Notes: generated from the sequence alone by a model not told the origin. 64,000 nt of DNA from Meandrina meandrites (GCA_963693305.1 OY855912.1:2894001-2958000); one strand, 5' to 3'. Positions 10,601 to 21,372 are shown, counted from the first letter of the stretch. Numbers and translations are program-made.

Positions 10601-13428
10601 AAATTTGAGAGCGAGACCTGTTGAGGATTTATCATCACCATGGTATAAAAACCATTTTTGAAACTGAAGGTTTTTAATTGGAAACTTTATTACTCCACGC
10701 TAGTTGCGCGCGCTCCAATTTGGTGAAAAATAGGTCGTGCTAAGAACCAATCAGAATCGAGAATTTTTGTTATAGTTAAACATCCTCCGGATGGTCTTTA
10801 CCTGGTAAAAAAGGCTGAATCTTCGGTAAAAGTGGTAAAGCATCGATTTCTTAATTTTCCTTGCCACAGTTGCACGCTGATAATTCCGAACACGAAGAAG
10901 ATAAGGAAGGACAAGAGAAGAGCATTGCCAAGCATCGGAATCGTGTCGAGAAGGAATGTGACCAGGATGCGGATACCTGCAAAATAGACACAGGCACACA
11001 CACACAAACAGTCATCTATACTTTCACTGGCACAAGTTCGAGATATTGCATGATTTGTAATATCTGCATGATAAGCTTTCAGTCCATCATAACGTGCGAA
11101 TACAGCTGCCAGTTTCATCTCGGTCGACAAAGATGAGAGGTGGCTGTATTTCACAGGCCATCAGCCAATCAGCCCATCAGTGAAGAGAAGCTTTGGCAAC
11201 ACATTTAACTAGTTCAAGAAAAAAAAATCTGTACTTACTTGGAACTTTGTTGATGGCTCTAAGAGGTCTCAGAACTCTGAATGCGCGTATGATGGTCAGG
11301 TTGGTACCTCTGTTGTTGATTGCTTTCTCGATCAAGCTGAAAAGGGAGGGAAGGTAAAACAATATCCAGCTTTAATGTTTATGTAAAATTTTGAGTTATA
11401 AACTAAACCGGTTCTTAGATTTTGTTATGAAAGATAACACGTATTACAAAGCATTATTGCAAATAAACACATTTCTACAATGCCAAGTTTTACTCCTACA
11501 TTTAAAGTTGCTTCATGCTACCGGCAGAAGCTGGAGTTTAAGTGCAGGCTGTACACGGTCTCTAGTGGATTACTTAGAAAAAGAGATTTGTTTGTTTATA
11601 ATAATTATAGGTTATGTCACTTCTTCCTAAAGTTAATGGTTCTTAAAATGCGACTTCCCGAGAACTTGCAGCGAGTAGCTCAGTGACGAGGGTTATTTTC
11701 ATACGATAGCAACATTAATCCATTGTTTTTTGAGGGCACATGCAAAAAGTTATTGTTTAAAAGATAGAGAGGAAAATGAATGTGATCAAGACATTGTTGA
11801 TCCTCGGTAATCTCCGAGAGAGTCTTCGATAATGTTCGAAAATCTACGGAAGTCTTCTGGTGATCTTTAGAACTCTGCAGCAGTCTTTGCATGATCATTT
11901 TCGGAATCTTCGAAAGACGTGTTTTCTTTCACCTTTGGAGGACTCAGTTCTGGTGAACTTTGGGAGCTATGAAATTATTCTTACCTCAACGAGCAAATAT
12001 TAGCGAGAAATGCCGGCTGTGTTTTAACCACTCCATAACTTTTCAGTAATTTTGCCCGTTACGTTATAATCAGGTAGCTTTCTCTCACCTAATAATCACA
12101 ATAAAACAGTCCAGTCTGTTCCAGTTGTCCTGCAAATAACCTTTCTTTCCAGTCACACCCATTGCCACCATCTTAATCACCATCTCGGCGAAAAAGAAAG
12201 CGAAGATCACATGTTCAACGTTCTCGAGTACTTGGCACCGAGTGGAGAGGCAGTCTTTGTCAAGCGGGTTGTACATGGCTAATGTGACACAGTTGATGAG
12301 GATTACAAACATACTTATGCGTTCAAACCATGTGCGGTTATGTTAAGGAGAAGTTGCAAACGTTATTTAACCCTTGAACGAACAAGCAAAGGTGAAAGGT
12401 GAAAGGTGGTGAGGATGGACATCCGTAAGGTTTATGCTCTATTAATACACAGCGAGATTATTTTGCATTGAGTAGATAGCCCTTAGCTCACTCTACCAGA
12501 TGGGATAATTTTTGTCGGCTGTGACGTCATATGACGTCTTTAGATCCGCCATCTTGGATTTCATCATTTTCTTAGAAAGTCAGAAAATAGCGGATATTGA
12601 TACATAATTGAGCCAAAATGCTAATGAAACATAAAAATATACGAATTGTACAATTTTTGTTCAAAACAACTGGCAAAATATAGAATTATGTCAAAAATTG
12701 CGATTTTTGGCCATATCTGCATGTAATTGTGACGTCGCGGACACACAGTTAACTGACATGCCCGTAAAGGATGAATGAACAGCTACTGAAAGTTTCAGAA
12801 CCACAGAATACATCCCTTTTTCAAAATATCGGAATTTTGTTGTTTGTAATAGCAATAAATCCATTGCAGCAATTCGAAATATAATGGTACCTAAAGGTAG
12901 CGTAAGCACACATGCCCTTTAACGTACGGGCTTAGCCGATGTTTAGCAGCAGCTATTAGCATAAGCTAAGGATTTAACACCCTTGGTTAAGATCAGTTGT
13001 AGCTAACTGATTCTGATAGCAAATTATATGAACAATCGCTTGTTTTATATATCGTAAGTTTCTACTACAGACGCTCTACCGGTCGTTTTCTCATTGGCCT
13101 ACGGAGACTACAAATAAATCATGTAAATTTTCGACCTGTGCGCGTCTTCCATTCTCAGGTCCGTCTAATTAAACACACGAGATAACTTCCAAAAAAACTG
13201 CTCAGTTTTCAAAAGGATATGGCCATTTTATCAGCTGAATCATCCAGCGTCTTGCTTTGCTGTCCCTAGAGATGACAATACAAGACACGACTTCAAATTC
13301 GGAGCTCTCGTCGATGTCATCTTGTGTTGGTGGTATTTCTGCATCGCTTTTCACGCGATTTTCCTCCATTGCTGTCAAGCAGGTGTTTGCTGCGTGATGT
13401 TGTAGCTCACTGGTATTGTCTCCCCAAG
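439..13428 (-). CDS. Cav3: Cav3 (T-type) voltage-gated Ca2+ channel alpha-1, partial (N-terminus to domain III)
   Basis: Pore-forming subunit of a low-voltage-activated Ca2+ channel in the plasma membrane. Exons, 5' to 3' on the minus strand: 13428-13221, 12331-12089, 11336-11239, 10976-10802, 9682-9403, 9305-9213, 8939-7947, 7309-7158, 7016-6719, 6171-6013, 4635-4559, 4369-4246, 3454-3386, 2979-2795, 2312-2186, 1718-1596, 1108-1019, 634-439. Reading phase is continuous across every junction I placed. Pore loops read TLEGW (domain I), TQENW (II) and STRDGW (III), giving E-E-D. Cav3 channels use E-E-D-D, whereas high-voltage Cav use E-E-E-E and Nav use D-E-K-A. The S4 segments are arginine-rich ([24 protein letters not shown]). 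Domain IV and the C-terminus are outside the window. Introns carry several inverted-repeat elements but no exon is interrupted. Family assignment is firm; exact ends of the linker exons are less so. Confidence 0.93.
1222..1523 (-). mobile_element. tRNA-derived SINE
   Basis: On the minus strand a tRNA-like head begins CCAAGGATAGCGTAGTGG. It has an A box (TAGCGTAGTGGTTA, 1503-1516) and a B box (GGTTCGATTCC, 1461-1471), the internal RNA polymerase III promoter. A pyrimidine-rich body follows (TTCTCCGGTTTTCCTTCCTCC), then an ATTTT/TTTTA run near 1300-1330 and a possible conserved tail to about 1222. It sits in the Cav3 intron between the exons ending at 1108 and beginning at 1596. Confidence 0.75.
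1829..2009. mobile_element. MITE, TA-type, 181 bp
   Basis: Terminal inverted repeats begin TATAGAGCGTTTTCA on both ends. Inner matched segments are GGCCATATTGG and its complement. The outer TA at each end fits a Tc1/mariner-type target duplication. It lies in an intron of the Cav3 gene. Confidence 0.7.
2413..2690. repeat. Hairpin repeat followed by a second inverted repeat
   Basis: 2413-2554 folds on itself: ACTTATTAACC, GTCATTACAGG, AAATCTCAGACC and GGCCTTGATGTA are each followed by their complements in reverse order. Immediately next, TTATTATATGGCC near 2559 is matched by GCCATATAATAA near 2678, bounding a GC-rich core. Both look like non-autonomous elements in a Cav3 intron. Confidence 0.6.
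3739..4057. mobile_element. Long-TIR MITE with 8-bp target duplication
   Basis: Roughly 75-bp imperfect inverted repeats start CATTCTTGTCCCCATAGCC at the left and match the right end after complementing. The outer flanks carry the same 8 bp, TATGGAAC, at 3731-3738 and 4058-4065. An 8-bp duplication is typical of hAT-like elements. No coding sequence lies inside. It sits in the intron between the Cav3 domain III S1 and S2 exons. Confidence 0.78.
5430..5640. repeat. Two long poly-G tracts inside a probable MITE
   Basis: Uninterrupted G runs lie near 5437-5454 and 5590-5606. They are bracketed by GGGGGCGTAGC at about 5404 and GGCCACGCCCC at about 5633, which are nearly complementary. No coding capacity. 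It lies in the intron that separates the domain II and domain III exons of Cav3. Confidence 0.5.
6013..7309 (-). CDS. Cav3: Cav3 domain II exons
   Basis: Three exons. 7309-7158 encodes S2-S3 ([27 protein letters not shown]). 7016-6719 encodes the end of S3, S4, S5 and the pore helix ([46 protein letters not shown]). 6171-6013 encodes the filter [15 protein letters not shown] and S6 ([20 protein letters not shown]), ending [12 protein letters not shown]. The last exon could end at a GTAAAC donor (6012) or run further to a GTACGT donor; I chose the first because it follows AG and keeps phase 0 with the next exon found. If no exon is missing, the II-III linker is very short. Confidence 0.85.
7372..7550. 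mobile_element. Short inverted-repeat element with a hammerhead-like core
   Basis: ACTGTTTTCGGGATTTTCCG at the left is matched by its complement ending at 7550. A second palindrome inside (around 7416-7467) pairs TATCAAAATGGC with GCCATTTTGATA. Near the right end (7486-7518) CTGAAGA, a GACCAG/CTGGTC stem and GAAAC occur in the order of a hammerhead ribozyme core, with one extra A after CTGAAGA. It lies in a Cav3 intron. Confidence 0.5.
7947..8939 (-). CDS. Cav3: Cav3 large exon: end of domain I S6, I-II linker, start of domain II S1
   Basis: A 993-nt, phase-0 exon of 331 codons. It opens with S6 ([25 protein letters not shown]). Next is an amphipathic stretch, [19 protein letters not shown], at the position of the Cav3 gating brake, the helix-loop-helix that sets low-voltage activation. 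A histidine-rich patch ([16 protein letters not shown]) follows; vertebrate Cav3 linkers also carry a His run here. The rest of the linker is serine-rich and of low complexity, probably phosphorylated and regulatory. The exon closes with domain II S1 ([21 protein letters not shown], in part). Both splice sites are canonical. Confidence 0.9.
9213..12331 (-). CDS. Cav3: Cav3 domain I exons (S1 to P-loop and start of S6)
   Basis: Five exons. 12331-12089 encodes S1-S3 ([21 protein letters not shown], in part). 11336-11239 encodes S4 ([18 protein letters not shown]). 10976-10802 encodes the S4-S5 linker and S5 ([25 protein letters not shown]). 9682-9403 encodes a cysteine-rich extracellular turret and the first half of the pore helix ([29 protein letters not shown]). 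9305-9213 encodes the filter [23 protein letters not shown]. The WNQYY..NC turret and the AHSF motif after the filter are typical of Cav3. The intron 9683-10801 contains a TTAA-flanked MITE and a second dispersed repeat. Confidence 0.9.
9734..10310. mobile_element. TTAA-flanked MITE, 577 bp
   Basis: The element is flanked by TTAA at 9730-9733 and 10311-10314. Ends are CCCTATTCAGACCGGG and, complemented, CCCCATCCAGACTGGG. TTAA insertion and CCY termini fit piggyBac-type (or Kolobok-type) elements. The interior has opposed G and C runs near 9772-9806 and no transposase. Intronic in Cav3. Confidence 0.65.
10430..10775 (-). repeat. Dispersed hairpin-type repeat, copy 1
   Basis: Contains GGTAATAGGACTGAGTGGAG and, inverted further in, CGAAGTCCTATTA, forming a hairpin. 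The far end (CGTGCTAAGAACCAATCAGA) matches, in reverse orientation, the element at 59092-59492. It ends 25 bp before the donor of the Cav3 exon starting at 10976. Confidence 0.6.
11797..11925 (+). repeat. Dispersed TCTTCGGAA-type repeat, copy 1
   Basis: A degenerate run of TCGGTAATCT, TCTTCGATAA and TTCGGAATCTTCGAA-type units lies in the Cav3 intron between the S1-S3 and S4 exons of domain I. Confidence 0.45.
12332..13220 (-). other. U12-type AT-AC intron of the Cav3 gene
   Basis: On the minus strand the intron starts ATATCCTTTT, the minor-spliceosome 5' splice-site consensus. It ends TCCTTAACATAACCGCAC. TCCTTAAC (12342-12349) is the U12 branch-point consensus, about 10 nt before the terminal AC. 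Joining ...AAATGGCC to ATGGTTTGAA gives IKWPWFERISM, the conserved entry to domain I S1. No GT-AG alternative restores this reading frame. AT-AC introns at conserved positions are known in mammalian voltage-gated cation channel genes. The intron also contains copies of dispersed AT-rich sequence but no recognised gene. Confidence 0.88.
13221..13428 (-). CDS. Cav3: Cav3 N-terminal exon (probable start codon at 13369)
   Basis: The exon follows an acceptor reading TTTTTTATTGTCAG. It encodes the cytoplasmic N-terminus ending in [12 protein letters not shown], matching the segment just before S1 of domain I in Cav3 proteins. The first in-frame ATG with a good context (GCAATGG) is at 13369. That would leave about 50 residues before WFERIS, shorter than the vertebrate N-terminus. 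Because an acceptor precedes the exon, at least one upstream exon exists (5' UTR or extra coding), and I could not identify it. The 3' end is not GT but ATATCCTTTT, a U12-type donor. Confidence 0.75.
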
Positions 13429-15021
13429 CTGACAATAAAAAATATCTAGAAATGTTTATAAAGTTGAATTTGATGCTTCTGAAGGCGTCAACTGAATACA
13501 GAGTTCGTGAAAAGCGTTGGAAATATGTCTAAAACTGCTAAACATCGACTGAACTTTTAAGGAAGTTAAACCTTGACGAAATTTAGGAATACCTCTTTAA
13601 CCCAGCATTAATGGAAATTTAAATTACCGTGGTGTTAAACAAAGACTGGCAGCTGATTTTAGTTATATTAAAACCTTAATTTACTACATCGCTGGATGTG
13701 GCCAGATGTCTATGAATTAGAATATTTGATTTCATTAGCTGAATATTTGAGGTACAAACAATGAACTGAGTGCTTATTAACTGGACAGTTTGCCTAGCAG
13801 GGTGTCACATCAATGACCAATCCCTCGCTACAGGCAATTAAAACAACAGAGTAGGAAACTTTGCATAACAACAAAGCTTTGTTGATAATAAAAAGCGGAG
13901 CGTTTTGGAAAATAGTCTTTCGTATATTAAGGCACTCAGTTGGTTTCGTATGGTGTGATTTCTTTTTGACAAAATTTAAATGGTGTTTAAAACTCGGTAG
14001 TCTTGTACTTTAGCTACACATGTATTTCTGGAGGTGCAGAATAGAAATTCGCAAGGAGAAGACAGTACTGAGAGAGTACTGAGCGGCTTCGTCTTTTTTA
14101 ATACTGGAACTGCATGTGAAAAAAGGGAAGATTGCTCCACAGCAAATTGCTAAAATGGTTTAAATGGGTCGAGTTTCCTTCCATAATAATAAAAAAATAA
14201 AAAATTTCGGTGCTTAGTTGTGACAAACTGTCGCTTGCAGCTGTTCACGTTATAGCGGATCGAGGATGGAAATTTGCATAGTGGCATTGTGGCATTTAAA
14301 ATTGCTTGACGGAGGCTATGTAACACTACGAACGATTTAGACTGTTTGATTAAGGAAGCGAAAAACTGCTTCTGTCATAAAACAGTCATGCTCAAATACA
14401 CAAACAAACAAATAAACAAACAAACAACAACCGGGCCCATTATTATGAATTTACAAACGTTTCGCATATGTGTTCTCGACTGGTCTTCCGGATGATAGTA
14501 ACTTTATTTCTATATAGCGCTCATATCCTGAGCTCATGTCGGATTGCTTGCTAAATCTTCGTGGTACCGAGCAAAAACTTTACAGTATGTCCTTTGGCGG
14601 ATTTCGGATGACCCTTTCGGATGATTATGGTTCAATGGGAGAAGCATTTATTTAGTGTTTTTTTGTTGTCAAATGCAGTTTTATTTAAATAAAGAGATCC
14701 CAAACGCCATGTCACTTGCAAATGTACTTTTTCCTCGGTTGCAAAAGGCCGATTTTACTAGTACTTTCATTTCTCAACACTTTTTTCCAGGTTTAGACGA
14801 ATCAGCACGAGACCCGATCTTTTCGCAGAGGTTTTGGTTTCTTTAAGCCGTGCAGTAAGAATTATTGAGCTCTTCACAGCCGCTTAACTGTTGGGAGCAT
14901 CTCCGCGTTGAAAAGTCACTCATGATCTCATGATAGAATAAATTTAAGGCAACAGCTGAACACGGGGTCACGAACGACATGTTACAAAGATCATTATTAT
15001 CGCAATGTCTTATTTGTGGCT
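13429..15021. other. Intergenic, no gene recognised
   Basis: AT-rich sequence between the Cav3 5' end and the first GPCR 3' end. It should hold the Cav3 promoter and any 5' UTR exon, but no TATA box or initiator is convincing. A short CAAA-type simple repeat lies near 14398-14430. Confidence 0.5.
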
Positions 15022-17963
15022 CTATGCGCTCTGCGTGGTTTGGTGACTCCTTTCTGATAATCTACTTTCAATCCTGTTTTCTACAAAGTCTTCATTTCTA
15101 TAAGATGTGACATCTACGTCTCTTTCTAGGCGTTGTAAAGTAACCAATGAAGTCGGCACAACAGCATTTCTTGTATACCGCGGCCTGCAGCATTGCACCA
15201 TGTTCTTTAAGCTCTTGCTAAATGGAGTGCTGTGTAAACTGTACACAATAGGATTGATACACGAGTTGAAAGTGATAAGCAGAATTCCAATCTGATCCGC
15301 TGGAGAATCCGGGGTCACATGTGAACTGAATTGAAGCAGAAGAAATATGACACTGTTTGGAATCCATGTCATGATGTAGATCATGCTGATGATAAGTGTC
15401 ATCCGAGTTACTTTTCTCCTAGTAGGAAGACAAGAGAAAATTGGTAAGCTCTGTATCAAAACAACGACGTCTATAAGAAAAATAATATGTATTTGTTTTT
15501 AAACCATTCCGTCTGTATTTTTCAAGATCAATTAACTGGGTTTGTCTCTCGATACCAGACTTTTGTCAAATTGTAGCAGAAAAAACAACATTAAAACAAG
15601 AGACATTGGTTTACATTCCACATAAATCCAGAATTTGGTTATCCAATTTCACACTGCATTTTTACAGTTGGCGGCTTTGAGATGTGCAAGAAATGTAACA
15701 CACTGTCAAAACCATTGTAATACTCATTAAACCAGTTTTGTTTGTGAGATTCTTGCTGCCGCTTGTAGTTCCATCACTCAACATCACCAGTGTATAAACG
15801 TTTTGCATATTATGCTGATGTAACTGCCTTCTCCTCTGTTTATCCATTCTCGCTTCCCCAGTTCATATAATGCAAGTTAGCTATTTGTACCAGATAGCTA
15901 ATCCTTATTTAAACACGGATAAATTCATCAGCTATACAAAATTAAACAGTTACAAAAATACAAAATACTGTACGAAGTAAAGTATTTCCAAAAAAGCTGT
16001 TTAAGTTCCACGAATGCCATACTTGCTTGATTAAGCCTTGAAATTTCCCAAGGGACTCTGCTTGTCTTACATCACAAGGAAGACTGTTCCATAGAATGGC
16101 GTCACTGTCGCTTAAGCTATTTTTGTACTAGTTTGTGCGCGGCAATGGGGTGCTGAGTTTATTCTTAGAGTTCCTTGAGTTATATGCGGTTTCTCGCTTT
16201 TCAAATCTAGAACATAAATAGTCTGGAGCCAACCCGTGTAGAGACTTGAATGTCATCGTAGCTCTTTGAATTTGCTGCTGATGAGCTAGATTTTCAATGC
16301 TAGGAGTTCGAATAAATAACCAGCATACTCTGAATTATATGTTCAGTTGGCCTACCTTGCTTTGTCCAACTGCATTCTTCCCGTTGGTACAATCCTCCGT
16401 AGTTTACAAACGATCTGAATGTAGAGATAGCCCATAACAACCACAGGTATCACAGCCGTGTTAGTGACCCACCAAATAGCCCTCGCTCGTCCCAAATAGG
16501 GACTGGGCCAGTCTTGGTAACAGCGTTCAGTTTGATCGCTATGGCGAAATAGCACAAACGTTGGAATGTTCCAGGCGAGTGCGTAAACCCACAAGGTCGC
16601 AACAATGACTTTTAGTTTTGTAGCTACCATTCCAGTCTGATGATGTAAAGGATGTAGCACGGCGTAATATCGCTCTATGGCAATCAAAACGAGGAACAGC
16701 ACAGAAGCTAAAATCCCTATCCACATGAATGTCGCTCCTGTCAGCAAACTGCAGACCACATGGGCAGGAGTGCCGCGAAGGTTTTCAAAGGGGTTATGGA
16801 TGAGAAACCTGGAAAGTAAGTAACGTGTCAATTATTTACCTGCAAAGAGTGGAAACGGAAACACTAATGATACTTTCTCATGCGTCTGCTTGGAAAAAAA
16901 TTGGAAAAGAAACAGAAATTCTCCAAAAAAACACTTATCAGAAGCTTTTATTTGAGTGGCCGCATTACAGGATTGCATTCACGGACTTATATAACGTTAG
17001 GACCATGTTACATGGCTTCAGTTTGAAATAGGATGGAAAGGTAGCATGAGAGGCAACAGAGTGGTGTCGGTCGGTATTACACAACTGATTTTCAAAATCG
17101 GACGATCGTGCAGCACTGAGTGTGTTAATGAATTCAGAAGTTAACCCCAATTCTGGATAAACTGAATCCAAGAACTGACTTACTGGTAAACAACTGCGCA
17201 GGAGAATATCACGGTTAACGTTACAACGGACTTGAAAAAGATGTATTTATAATAGATTATTACATAAAACATATAATAGATTCATTATTTCAGAACCAAT
17301 ATTGTACTGAATCCTCTAGCTTGCTTTTTCTTGCCACAATATGTACCAAAAAAAGCACTACATTCGCTCTTTCTATATATCGCAAGACGAACGTCAGTTT
17401 GCGATAAACTTCTCGAAGTAGACACAAATTAAAACTCTCAGGTAATATTAAAATATTCTTGCGTTCACGAGAAACGCGATCTAAACGCTTTCACCGTAAA
17501 ACGGCAAAAAGGGAAATGGGCAACGCATCTTAGCATCTTTTGATCGAGCAGGAGGATATTAACGAGAACTAAATACACGCCAACACGCAACAGCCACTGT
17601 AGTGTCTACAACAGAAATGTTTCCATGTTGTTATTAATTCGGTCTTTAACTGATTTATACTTGCCTAAGTGGTCTAAGACGACACTCTACGAAATTGCTC
17701 ATGGAGAAACAACATTTGCACTTTTCACGAAGAAACGTCATTGAACAAAATTTACGTGAAATGAATGGAGTCTAGATAGTCACCCACCTGAATGTGGAGA
17801 AAACACCAACCATCATGTCGGATACTGCCAGATTGACAAGCAGGAAGTTCATTGTTGTTCTCATAGTTCTATCTCTTAGAACAACAAGACAGACAAGCGA
17901 GTTACCAATCAAATTAACCGCAACCATGACAGAACATAGGGATATGACTGCTCTTGAAAACAT
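15022..17963 (-). CDS. Class A (rhodopsin-like) GPCR, three-exon gene, tandem copy 1
   Basis: Seven-transmembrane receptor of 341 residues from exons 17963-17788, 16808-16356 and 15418-15022, joined by two phase-2 GT-AG introns. Exon 1 encodes TM1-TM2 (GNSLVCLVVL, NFLLVNLAVSDMMVG). Exon 2 encodes TM3-TM5, with the TM3 signature CSLLTGATFMWIG and the G-protein motif ERY in IAIERYYAVLHPL. Exon 3 encodes TM6-TM7 (RKVTRM, TWIPNS, NSCINPIVY) and a cytoplasmic tail. The N-terminus before TM1 is only a few residues, so there is no signal peptide or glycosylated ectodomain. The layout resembles peptide-type receptors, but the ligand cannot be inferred. The second intron holds a LINE remnant. A close paralogue lies immediately upstream at 21373-24126. 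Confidence 0.88.
15885..16290 (-). pseudogene. Non-LTR retrotransposon (LINE) 3' fragment
   Basis: Minus-strand translation gives the C-terminal part of a LINE reverse-transcriptase protein: QRATMTFKSLHGLAPDYL, then SRFEKRETAYNSRNSKNKL, then DAILWNSLPCDVRQAESLG. A TAG replaces a residue after PLPRTN, and the frame breaks after the last motif. An AT-rich 3' UTR follows to about 15885. It is 5'-truncated, as LINE copies usually are, and sits within the second intron of the first GPCR gene. Confidence 0.72.
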
Positions 17964-20895
17964 GTTGACTATATAAGTGGTATAAAGTCAGCACGCGGTT
18001 GCTGATCTAGGTAGAAGGCTTTAATTTCCTGTTGAAAAAGGCAATGAAATGGATAAGGTGTTTTCTTAATCAGACGCGTTTTTCTAACACACCGACCTAC
18101 GTGTATTTAAGTCTTTATGAGGTCAGTAGAAATAACAAATAAAAGTGAGCGTTTAACACAAAAATATTTTGTCCTACATTTAGTGCTTCAAATTTTTCTT
18201 ACCTTAACGCAACAAGCTGGGAACAATCGCATATTTTTGTCAACCGGCCAATATCCCAGCTCGAGTTAGATTGCAAATTAAACCTGAGCCCTGAAGAATG
18301 CCTGTCAGAATCTTCTTCTGACTGCAGCGCTCTGCGATTGCTGTAAAGTAAAAAATTATTTCCGTACGTGTCACAGTGTATAATCAAATCAAGCCTGAAT
18401 TAATTTGAAACATTTTTAATAAAAGCACTTCAGTTATTAATCTCGTGTAATGAAAATGCATTGTCCTGATAAAATAGGTGTACTGCCGCACTTTGGTAGC
18501 TCTTTAATGAGTGAAAGATGGAAGAAATAGATAGTAAAAAAGAAGAGAAATCTATCCATGCAATAACAGGAAGATGCGATCTCCCAATTGTTTTCACTTG
18601 CTCTCTCATTCCCATAAAATCAGCTGGCGCATTGGTTGCCAAATTTGAATTTAAGTGATAATTCTAAGACCTTAAAACTGAGGAAATAATTAAGTTTTGA
18701 ACATTCAAAAGCGAAACGGAATTAGTTTTCTATGAATTTAATAATGCACATTAAACTACTAGAAATGAATGTAGATTTTCTCCTGAGGGTAAAAGGTTTT
18801 CGAGAGGAAGGCAGCTCCCGCCTGTAAGCAAGTTTCAACAGGTTTGATGTTGCTTTCATTTCCTTGAAAACGTTTTATCTGAGTGAGTTGCCGGAAGCAT
18901 GATCGCTTTGTCATCTGAAAATCTTTGATTCAGAGCCAACATAGCAGCGTTTTTTGTTGTTAGCATATATTTTCAGGTGAGCCGATACAGACGAAAAATA
19001 CACTAGTCTATCGACGCTTAAAAAAATGCCGTAAACGTTCCTATTGAAAAATTAAAATTAAAAAAAAAAAAAAAACAACGAGAAAAACTAGGATCAAACT
19101 TCAGGTGATGATTTTAATATTTCGTGCAAGGTAGAATGAAGTGAAAATATTGTTCAATTTCAACAGCTGAAAAATGATAAAATTTCGATTCACCAGATAG
19201 ACAGGTTTGAGGAAAAGTTATTGACTGATGAAATATGCAATTTAAAAATCCAAACCAGTGTGTGTTCAACATAGCATTTCTCGTGGAAATAACTTTTTGC
19301 CAAATAAAACTCGAAATGTTTGGAACCCAGTGAAGCGTTTTTTGTATTGTTATGAATATTGATTCGAGTGACCACGTTACACAAAGAGGCACAAGTATTG
19401 CTCTTCAATTATTCCTCATATTCAGACCTTTTTGTTGGTCAGTTTTCTTTGTCTGGCAAACTTTAATGCAGATTTAAATGTGTCTAGACAGGTTCATGAG
19501 ACTCGAAAATGATCGAGGCTAAAATATGGTCGGGATCCTGCAGATACAGTTTGGATATAATGATACCTCATCTGGATCCGTTATAAGTTAACGCTAAATA
19601 TCAAGCGTTATCAGTTCACTTTATCACCGGACTTGCTATTCTTCAAGAACTTCAAATTAATGTTATAACTGACGCTTTCACCCGCTTTATAGTTTAAGGA
19701 AATGAATTTTACAAGATTGCACTTACCTCGCATGCTGTAAATTTAAACTGGTGCCCAGACGTTTATGCGTTTAGTAAACAGAACAGTTATAATAAGGTCG
19801 CTGCTGTAGATACTATAGTACGCTTAAGTGAACTGTGTTAAAAATTGCAAACTAATGGGTCGTACTTGACGTGAATAAACACCGTTTACTCAAGTTTATT
19901 TTTTTTAGCCAATCAGCAGAGGCAAATTGTAATTGTTTACCACAATCAGTATGTGTTAACCATAGAAACATAGACATGAAATGGTTTTGAACCACAATAT
20001 GGTCGATCTTCAATAACGTATTTCTGGTTTTATTGCAAACCACAAGGTTAGGCACCATTGCTACAGTGTCTTTATTCAACCAACTGTTTAAGTAGGTGCC
20101 GAAGAAAGGTACTGTGAGGGGTTTAGTGTCTTGTTCCACGATTTCCCCAAAAGACAATGTTAAGCTTAAACTTTGAACCCCTTGATCAAAAGTCCACTTA
20201 CCAACCGAGGTTCCCGTCCCCTTTAGTATTACAATGAGTTTTCGTACAGCATCGAAGGACAAAACATCTTTCTACCCTATCAATTAAAAGATAAGTATTT
20301 TATAGAGGCGGAATTGACAATAACGGATTCTTTCTCTCAAGACACGTTTAAAGCATTGCTTAGCTCATAAATCACTTCTTGAATTAGTAGACTGAAATTA
20401 AATCAATATAACATATTCTATATTTAATGAATATAATGAGCACAGAAATATTGCATCAACAACACCAATATTGGGTTTTTCTGATGTAGGTTTTCCAAAT
20501 ATTAAGATCGAACGAGTTGAAATATACAGTCGGTACTGCTATTAAACTAGCTTTGTAAAGGTTAAGTTAAGTTACCCTCTTAAAATAAAGCTTTTTTTAC
20601 TTTTAACTTTCTGTAGGTCAGATTCAATGAGTTTTAAGTTTTTTTATTACCATGCGACGTAAAGTATGATATTTCATTTTTTGCTCGTTTCGCGCTTTTC
20701 CAGCATAATATTGAGATGCCCTATTATACAACAATAAACGCAAATGTATATGTACATAGCACCTACCAAGACCAAACTTATAAATATTTTATAACTAGCA
20801 TCGAAAACATATTCTAGTGTTTGAACTTCTTTGATTTTCCGTTCCTCAGCAAGCACAGGGTTAAGGTAAGTGACGCCAACAATACATCTGCCCCC
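17964..20895. other. Intergenic between tandem GPCR copies, nothing recognised
   Basis: AT-rich DNA without a convincing gene. A poly-A run lies near 19058-19073. The longest open frame (19852-20262, minus) opens with TTG, contains a splice-donor-like site and matches no family I know, so I do not call it coding. Confidence 0.45.
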
Positions 20896-21032
20896 GGTTG
20901 TCCGAAGGGTGGATAACGCTGTCCACTGGATAAATCACTATCCAGTGGATAGTGTAGTACGTTTTGTCAATACGTATCTACTGGATAGTGACTTATACGG
21001 TGGATAGCGTTATATCCACCCTTTGAACAACC
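20896..21032. mobile_element. Palindromic MITE, about 137 bp
   Basis: Ends GGTTGTCCGAAGGGTGGATA and, complemented, GGTTGTTCAAAGGGTGGATA. The interior repeats TATCCACTGGATA and ACTATCCAGTGGATAGT palindromes. No coding potential. It sits about 340 bp downstream of the second GPCR. Confidence 0.65.
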
Positions 21033-21372
21033 AAGGCCTGACCTTTAACACTAGGAATCAAACCTAGACTACGAGCGGTCTCTCTCTTTTGCCATTTTCA
21101 ACTCCTCTTTTTATTTTTAACTTTTCCTGTAGCGCGTAGTATTTTAGGGACAAAAACGACTGCTCACAGTCTAAATCAAACCTGTCAAAGTATAACAGTT
21201 TTAAGGCTCAAAACGGTCTCTTGAAAAGTTTTGTTCATCGGAGAAAATTCCAATAAAGCGGCATTACGCTCCTCGGCCTTTAGTTGTCAAAGAGTGACCG
21301 TTGATAAAGATGGCTACCTGGTAGCAGGGACAATTTCTCTCATCATATCACTTCCTTTGATTGTGCGAAATT

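Noticed and set aside
17964..17975. TATATAG as a promoter of the first three-exon GPCR
   Set aside because: It is within about 10 nt of the start codon, too close for a TATA box. An acceptor for a 5' UTR intron is more likely.
19852..20262. 136-codon minus-strand open frame between the tandem GPCRs
   Set aside because: It starts with TTG, contains a donor-like GGTAAGT, and its product resembles no family I know. Length alone is not enough in this AT-rich region.
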